Assembly (NCBI GenBank): GCA_025449115.1
Contig: JAHLKC010000006.1
Coordinates: 269,501 to 333,500 of the forward strand
Length of the DNA stretch: 64,000 bases
Reading direction: 5' to 3'
Origin: Chytridium lagenaria
Lineage: Eukaryota; Chytridiomycota; Chytridiomycetes; Chytridiales; Chytridiaceae
A model generated the notes under the pieces. It was given only the letters and a program-made list of their open reading frames with translations, searched no databases and was not told where the DNA came from. Position 1 is the first letter of the stretch. The number at the start of each line of letters is the position of its first letter. Below, one piece after another: positions 57,653 to 64,000 of the stretch. Made by a program: the position numbers and the translations under genes.

Positions 57653-59346
57653 TTAACGTTTTCGCTGCGTTAACGACACCTTTAGGCCATTTTTCAATCC
57701 ATGAGTCACAGAAGTGATGGGATCCAGATCCTGTCCAGAAACAACGCTTGGCACAAAATCCCGAAACATTCTCGACAACACCGTCTTCAGCTCAATCATT
57801 GCTAGCTTCTGCCCAATACACGCGTGCGCACCCTCCCCAAAAGGAAGGTAAGTCCCTGGAGTTGGCGTAAAGTCAACCCATCGGCTTGGCGAAAACGCCA
57901 AAGGATGCCTCCAATACTTCTCATCGCGATGAAGATTAATCAGATCGGTACAAACAATGGTTCCCTTGTCGACCCTATGACCTGCAAGCTCGGTAGTTTT
58001 CAGTGCAACACGACCAACGGGGACAGCGACGACAGGGTAGAGTCTCAGAGTCTCTTTTGATGACATATTCTGTGTACCTTAACTGATGAAGCATGTCCTG
58101 TGAGACGTGCTTGTTCTCCCCCAAGGACCTCGTCAATTTCTTCAATCATTTTATCCGCGAACCTCGGGGTGTCGGTCCAGCTCAAGAATGGCAAACACGA
58201 TGGTATTGGCAGAGGTCTCCCCTCCCGCGAGGAATAAAGCAATAACTTCATCAGTTATCTCTCATCATTCCAATCCTCCGTCTCCACCAATCGATCCAAA
58301 ACGTCTAATTTTAGCGAAGATAATTCACCCCCATCGCATTTTGAATATCTTTCTGCAGTCTCCTTTCCTCCCATTTAACTCTTTTCGACTCGATGGTGCG
58401 TTTAATGGTGTCGCGAAGCGGTTTCAATTCCTTTTCTACCTGAGGAAACAGATACACCGACGAAACCCCAGAGGAAGCTTGGAACTGAGAAACGGATATT
58501 GATAACCTCAAAGGAATGTTGGTAAGCTTTCATAGCCGTAAGACTCTCAGGATTCTCATGGTTCTTAATGCAGCCATAGTCGTACGAAAAGGCAACTTGA
58601 CCGATGATGTCTACGGTGATGCTTGAGGCAATGTGGAAAATATCTGTTTCGTACAAGTCGCCGAATTCGTCAACACGTTGCGCCCAGACATTGAGAAGCG
58701 TGTCCATGACATCGTTGGTGACCTCGATAGCTCGGCGAAGATGACTTGGGCCAAATCCTTTAGTAGGAAAGCTATGTAAACATCATACTTGAAGCAGCAT
58801 GGAAACGAAGAAAAGCGAATGAAGATTTTAGAAACTAAGAAAAGCGAACGAGGACTATTTTGTCCGACCTGGTTGAAGGAACTTGCGATGCTTCTTCCAA
58901 ATATCGTCCTATCATAGGTCATATCAGCAACCCTCCACCATGTAATTTGTTTTGTAAATAGTAGAAGCCTTACCGTTGGCATGATAAATAATCCATACGC
59001 GAACATCCCCACAGTCATTGGCACTATCATATTCGACCTCCCAAGTCTGGTGAACAGAACACTGCTTTCACCGAGTCGGCTTCACTCACAATCACCAATT
59101 CATCCCACCGGGAAGTTCTGACTTTGCTATTCCTCCAATATTCTTCTTGATGAGCATCATACGCTCATGATGTTTTTTGGTTCTGGCGTAGGCAAGAATC
59201 TCAGGCATGTGGCCAATGAAGGGCCATCGGAAGCCTGTGTACGGGATGGTAGGGCTCTTTCTGGGATACAGTGCATCCAGGCCAAAGGCAGCGATGCCCA
59301 AACCGAGGAGGATGGTAAGATGCGGATGGGATGCAGCCAAATCCAT
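57653..59346 (-). CDS. Cytochrome P450 (P450-3)
   Basis: Third P450, closest to P450-2. Start 59346: MDLAASHPHLTILLGLGIAA (membrane anchor), then SPTIPYTGFRWPFIGHMPEI. Later FHIASSITVDIIGQVAFSYD, an I-helix region with AGGETSANTI (about 58210-58240), KETLRLYP (ExxR), FSPSRWVDF, and the haem loop PFGEGAHACIGQKLAMIEL. It ends GLKNGLKVSLTQRKR-stop, the undamaged form of the C-terminus that is frame-shifted in P450-2. One-base breaks occur near 58060 and 58160-58440. An R1 copy lies just upstream of the start. Confidence 0.9.
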
Positions 59347-59382
59347 TTACTTTATTTTTCAAATTTGAATAATTAACACACC

Positions 59383-59545
59383 AAACAACAAAAATAAATA
59401 ATATAAATAAAAACATCAGACCACCAGCCCAGCGCGGTAAATGCACACATGAACAAGCAATTAATCTCCAGCTATTTCTGCGAAAATTAAGCTTAGAGCA
59501 GATTTAATAATAAATTAGGATATCGTGAGATAAGTTTATATTCAT
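59383..59545 (-). repeat. Dispersed repeat R1, copy c (inverted)
   Basis: Reverse complement matches 23262-23400, including 'aaacttatctcacgatat' and 'gctgggctggtggtctga'. Confidence 0.82.
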
Positions 59546-59692
59546 GCTCAGGCATGCTTATATTTCTATAATCGCGCCAACATTAGCATTAAACAGTGTT
59601 TAACCTTAAAGTGTCTAACAAAACGGGGAATTTTCCCACTTGAATCTTTAGGAATCGGCAAGATATGATGGCGTAATCTATTCAATCTAATA

Positions 59693-59836
59693 TTTTGCAC
59701 AAGTTGCCAAAGGGCGCGATGATCCGGTGAAATTATCCTTTTTATGCCTTTTACGGAACCACGTTTTGCACAAGTTGCCAAAGGCGCGATGATCCGGTGA
59801 AATTATCCTTTTTATGGCCTTTTTACGGAACCACGT
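59693..59836. repeat. ~72-bp tandem duplication
   Basis: Two adjacent copies of a unit starting 'ttttgcacaagttgccaaag' and ending 'acggaaccacg', differing by a few bases. Confidence 0.9.
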
Positions 59837-60048
59837 CTGAGAGTTTGAAAAATAAAAATTAAGCCATACCTAAGCGTAAAGAAAATATTATAAGTTACGT
59901 GCTTGTATTATTGCAAAGTGCGTCAGCGATGTGTGGTGGAAGTAAGAACCAGAATATTATATCTGACTTCTGTCGTGATTTTCCGACGCGCCATCCTCAA
60001 TCCTCCGCTTCTTTCGTGGTCTTTCAACCTCTCGAAGGCCATCATCGA
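59837..60048. other. Short intergenic stretch before the DCAF5-like gene end
   Basis: A/T-rich, no gene seen. Confidence 0.35.
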
Positions 60049-62925
60049 TTACACCCTCGTCTTCCAAACCGATAATGTCCGAAGCAGAGCTTGAAGGCCA
60101 AACATATAACCCTCATCATCATCCTCAGAGTGAAGAACGCCATGTTGAACACCCTCAGTTCTGCCACTCTCTAGTATCCGTGCACTTCGCTGGCCAAACG
60201 CAATATGTTCCATGGCGCGTTTCGCATTTGCAAAAGATTCGTGAGTCTCCCTAGAAAAATATGAGCAAAAAACAAACTGGGAAACAATGAGGATTTTACT
60301 AACGTTGACACAAATACTCTCTCAAACTCATCATCGCTGTCCTCAATATTTTCCTTCGATACTAGCGTAGCAGGATTTGGCATTGGCGAGACGGATTTAT
60401 CCAACACATCCCATACATCCTCACTGTCCTCGCAGTACGAGCATTCTGACGTCCCGCCGTCATCAGATGTTTCGGATGCTCTGGGACGTCTTGTTAATGT
60501 CGTCGTTTTTCGTCTCCCTTTAGGCGTGTTATCATTGTCATCGCCATGTCTCTCGTGGCTGTTCGATGAAGACGTTTCAGCATTCGACGTCAACGGTTGT
60601 TCAATCTCTTCTAGCCCGCTTTCACGTCTACCCGTGTTAAGTTGTTCGGACTCTTCAGCGGGAGCGATACTTGTGGGCTGCCTCCACACACTTAGAACGA
60701 GAGGATGCGTGCCATCATCGTCGCTTCCATTAGAGCTCGACGTCTCCGTACCATCTTCAGCTTCTTCGTCGTCTTCACCTTCGTCACTGGCATTGTACAT
60801 GATTGACTCAGAAGATCCAGATGAAGAAGATGTGGCAGAAGAATCGTAATTTGTCCGCCAAAGCATATCAGTACCGGATTCGGTGATAAGCAGAAAGTCA
60901 AACTCTGATAAAACTCTACAAAGATTATAGCGTTAGATAATCAAGGAGAGGTTAACAAGAAAAAGATATAACTAACGCAGTATCTTCGTCAAGGTGCTCG
61001 TCATCCTCAAAGGCGTGAAATATACTGAGACTTCGTGGGCGGCTCGAAGTTCTTGGAACGCGCGTACTTTTTGGTAACTGCTCGGACACGTCACCTGCAC
61101 AGTGAATGTTAAGTCGCGCGTTTATATCAAGATAAAGCAACGTACTATACCTGAGTTAAGCATAGGGAAAGGAGAATGAAGGCGAACAATCTTTTCCACG
61201 CCTGCAGTCGCAATAATAGGGAGCTGGGGATGAAACAAGACCGAATTCACAATACTCCGATGACCTTCAACCGTGAAATCTTCGGAACCGAGCTCAACAG
61301 GAAGATGAAATTTGCCATTGGGTACCAACCATACCACTTTTCCCTTCACGTCTTGGCGAAATGAGGGGTCGTTTGGATGATACGCTATTCTTCGATCCAT
61401 AAGCTCCCTTGCTGAAGGTAACGCCCACCCGTATGCCCTAAAATCGTCACTTCCTATTGCAAAAACAGCCGATCTCTTCGACCATGTAAACCGATCGAAC
61501 CCCAAGTCGATGAAAACATCTCTTCACCGTCGTTTTCCGCGGCAGCATCATCTTTCTCTACCTCATCCGCATTTTCCATGGCGTCATCCACCACTGACTT
61601 CATGACTTTCCTAGGTGAACACCACACTGTACTTGAATCAGGTGCAAAGGCGCAAGTCTTACAGGTGCAGCAAGAGCTGCATCCCACTCTCCCGACTTTG
61701 AGCCCGGCATCTCCCTTTCCATTGAATCTGACACCATCAATGCGTGATCGCAACGTCGCAATTGGTGCAGGGTCTTCGACAGAGTATATAGTTGGACGCC
61801 ATCGTTGAATTGATGTACCGATTAAGTTTCCGCACGGGGAGAAAACGGCAGAAATCGCACAAGGACCTTTAGCCCATCGATTGTCACAGGTCATAATTGT
61901 GGTATACTTCGTTGAGGAAAATTCTTTGTTATTAAAAAAAGTTACTAGGTATTTAAGTAAAACTCACACTCATAACATGTCGCGTTCTCTTGTATGTTAA
62001 CGTAGATAACTTTGGTGCATCGAAAGCTCATACGCATATCTTGTAATAATATCCGCCCATCATCAGCCGCGGTCACAAGAATTTCGGGCATAACTGGGTT
62101 AAACATTACAGAGCTAATTACATAAATATTAAGTATGTGGACCGAAAAGCCCTTCGGCCTACTTTTGTCCTGAGAACCCAAATATCCTTCCTGTCAATCG
62201 TTCGGGACATCGCATATCCCAGACCTTGATGTAGCCTATTATTAAACAAGTATATTAACAAGGATAAAATTAAACTAATTTGCAATTGAAGGACCTCACC
62301 ATCCTGACTAAAGATCGGTATGAGTTAAAACATGAGTGAGCTTCATCGTAACGGCCAAAACTCATAAAATGTTTAAAACGTACCCTGCAGTTGCCACAAT
62401 TTCATCGTTTCCCGGTTGAACGCTGAGTTTCAGAACCGCACCTTCATGGGCGAATATCTTCTCATCCGAGTTGAATTCAGTTATTGGCCGGCCGCCAGCA
62501 TGAAGGGGTGGAGATTGTTGGAGAAAAGAGGAGAAACAAGGCGGTCAATACGATGGCGGATGAGAAGGCCATCATTGCCGCATGAATACATGCTAGTCGA
62601 GTCGGAACAAAAACTGTATACAGAATATGTTTGACTGTCGTTAAAGGGATAGAGCTTTAATTCAGCTAACTATACGAGCGCGTATGTTTGGTACCTCATG
62701 GCCAAGATACGCTCCTACAGGTGCTAGGCGATCATGTCGTTCGTGGATGGGCCAAAGCTTACAAATTCATTTAGTCCGGATAAACTGTAGGAGGCAAAGA
62801 GAGAAGTAACTAAATACCAAAACTCTAGTATCATCTCCCCCAGACGCAAGGTACTTTCCGTCGTTTGAAAACGAGAGCGCGTTAACACAGCCGTAGTGTG
62901 CCTTCAGCTCCCTGCCAGCAAACAT
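60049..62925 (-). CDS. DCAF5: DCAF5-like WD40 protein (CUL4-DDB1 substrate receptor)
   Basis: Starts MFAGRELKAHYGCVNALSFS (62925) with SNDGKYLASGGDDTRVLVF. WD40 repeats follow: YIKVWDMRCPERLTGRIFGF (about 62200) with a WDxR motif of the type that docks on DDB1, SVMFNPVMPEILVTAADDGR, AISAVFSPCGNLIGTSIQRW, WSKRSAVFAIGSDDFRAYGW, and GHRSIVNSVLFHPQLPIIAT with AGVEKIVRLHSPF. The last two blocks match DCAF5 (WDR22) better than other DCAFs. A long acidic Ser-rich tail (ESIMYNASDEGEDDEEAED) follows, and a final conserved-looking exon ends LLRTLSVWKTRV-stop at 60049. About ten introns. The protein probably recruits substrates to a CRL4 ubiquitin ligase; the substrate is unknown. Confidence 0.88.
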
Positions 62926-63536
62926 GTAAGTAAGCTACCAAAGCCTTAGAAAGGGCGGGGTCAACGCAGTAATAGCATAGGTCTGCAACCATAAAGGTTT
63001 ACATCGGTGTGGTATGAAGCATCGGCAAAACTGTGCCGCCATCCTTGCAGTTCTACCTCTCCTATACCCTAAAGGTCTGCCTTCAACAACGGCTTGAACC
63101 GTCACTTCACCTCATGTAAGACATGCCGTGTGCAGATGCAGCGTTGACAGCCGCATTGGTTATATCCTTCCTAGTGCGTAAACGATCGCTTGACCAGCTG
63201 GAATCACACTCTCTTTGCCACAGCAGTTTTAACATTAATTTTTACTTTATTTTTCGCAAGTGCGTACATGAGCTATGCAGTTTTGTTGAAATGAACGAAT
63301 AAATAAACAAAAGTATTCGATGGGTTAGGGCCATGAGGTGTTTACGCTAGCATTCCTAACAGCAAGTAGACATGAAATCGTTCATCGATGCTCGTTGGCT
63401 GCATACCGCACTGACACTCCCTCGCCAACAAACCCATCAACCTTTGGCATTCATTCCCTGAGGCTTTTATACTTGCTGACAAGTTCTTTATTTTTGACTC
63501 ACATTGCTCTATCGAGAAAAGAAAAACGGAAAAACG
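62926..63536. promoter_or_regulatory. Divergent region between DCAF5-like and SerRS genes
   Basis: About 610 bases between two genes pointing apart. It contains R1 copy d (63242-63345, inverted). A short ORF here (63338-63568) overlaps the SerRS start in another frame and is not supported. Confidence 0.45.
63242..63345 (-). repeat. Dispersed repeat R1, copy d (inverted, short)
   Basis: Reverse complement contains 'cctcatggccctaaccca' and a (gttc/gttt) block as in copies a and b, about 190-290 bp upstream of the SerRS ATG. Confidence 0.75.
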
Positions 63537-64000
63537 ATGCCGTCGTCATCGTCCATCAGATGCCCTAGGCTGCAGTCAACTTTGTTTTTCTCGAGACCTA
63601 CTGTGGACGCGTGTGCCGAAAGAAGGCTCTCCGGTTTTACTTGTAAATACAGACGGATGAACCATTCAAAACCCAATGCACCCCATCACGCCCCTGATGT
63701 TTCTTCTCCCACCCCTATCGCACGTCAATTCAAGCATCATCTCAATTACAAGTACTACCGGGAAAACGTGGACGCTATCGAGGAAAATGCCAAGATACGA
63801 GGTGCCGTCGGAGTAGATGTCAGAAAGGTGTCAAAACTGTACGAGCAGTTTTCCGAAACAAACCTCCGCATCTCTGAGCTAAGGCGTCGACGCAATGAGA
63901 TTGCAAACTTGACCTCTCAAATTATAGCGTCATTAAAGACTGTGAAGGCTGGACCTGAGAAGGAGGAGTTGAATAAGAAGAAGCAGGCATTGATTGATGA
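63537..64000 (+). CDS. Seryl-tRNA synthetase, 5' part (runs off the window)
   Basis: Class II aminoacyl-tRNA synthetase charging tRNA-Ser. Start MPSSSSIRCPRLQSTLFFSR, an Arg/Ser-rich leader without acidic residues, suggesting mitochondrial import. Then HLNYKYYRENVDAIEENAKI, RGAVGVDVRKVSKLYEQFSE and TNLRISELRRRRNEIANLTS, the antiparallel coiled-coil tRNA-binding arm typical of SerRS. The frame is open to the window edge; the catalytic domain lies beyond it. Probably the mitochondrial enzyme, judged from the leader only. Confidence 0.88.
   Translation, partial: MPSSSSIRCPRLQSTLFFSRPTVDACAERRLSGFTCKYRRMNHSKPNAPHHAPDVSSPTPIARQFKHHLNYKYYRENVDAIEENAKIRGAVGVDVRKVSKLYEQFSETNLRISELRRRRNEIANLTSQIIASLKTVKAGPEKEELNKKKQALID

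Noticed and set aside
16618..59346. Secondary-metabolite gene cluster built around the P450s
   Set aside because: No backbone enzyme (PKS, NRPS, terpene synthase), transporter or regulator lies nearby; the P450s look like tandem/segmental duplicates.
63338..63568. Separate 76-codon gene
   Set aside because: It overlaps the SerRS start in another frame and begins inside repeat R1.

Overview
The window looks like nuclear DNA of a fungus, most likely an early-diverging, perhaps zoosporic (chytrid-like) one. Genes carry many short GT-AG introns. There is a type I metacaspase (absent from animals), a family of microsomal cytochrome P450s, fungal-style TFIIA and AP-2 subunits, a CatSper-like ion channel (a family tied to flagellated cells), a DCAF5-like WD40 protein and a DM9-repeat protein. 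The taxon is an inference; I see no rRNA or tRNA marker.

Layout. 0-10 kb is housekeeping: 4-hydroxyphenylpyruvate dioxygenase (-), AP-2 sigma (-), two tandem TFIIA large-subunit genes (+), snRNP Sm-G (-) and a CatSper-like channel (-). 10.4-14.6 kb holds a long multi-exon gene I do not recognise. 14.7-25.4 kb has a permuted papain-like/DM9 fusion protein (+), P450-1 (+), a metacaspase (-), a P450-1 pseudogene with an internal inversion, and P450-2 (-). 25.5-53 kb is a nest of transposable elements. 53-59.3 kb has a decayed copy of P450-2, a membrane protein with a beta-repeat ectodomain and P450-3. 60-64 kb returns to housekeeping: a DCAF5-like substrate receptor (-) and the 5' end of seryl-tRNA synthetase (+).

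The transposon nest can be read in layers. A pogo/Tc5-type DNA transposon (29506-44434, TA duplication, ~20-bp terminal inverted repeats) was split by a 12.6-kb insertion of a non-coding LTR element present as a tandem trimer: four ~950-bp LTRs alternating with three ~2.9-kb internal regions, the whole array flanked by one 4-bp target duplication (TAGG). The same LTR family left solo LTRs in a protein fragment at 27.6 kb (duplication CATG) and in a Harbinger-type transposon (44691-47920; duplication GAGA). A related LTR (family B) ends a 5'-truncated chromodomain gypsy element at 50.2-52.2 kb. The internal regions of the trimer lack gag and pol but are crowded with short perfect hairpins. This is the least explained and most interesting structure here.

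Several otherwise well-conserved genes (AP-2 sigma, TFIIA copy A, P450-1, P450-2, metacaspase, DM9 protein) are broken only by isolated single-base deletions. The same signature is dense in the second P450-2 copy. This may be consensus error in the assembly rather than biology, so frame breaks should be read with care.
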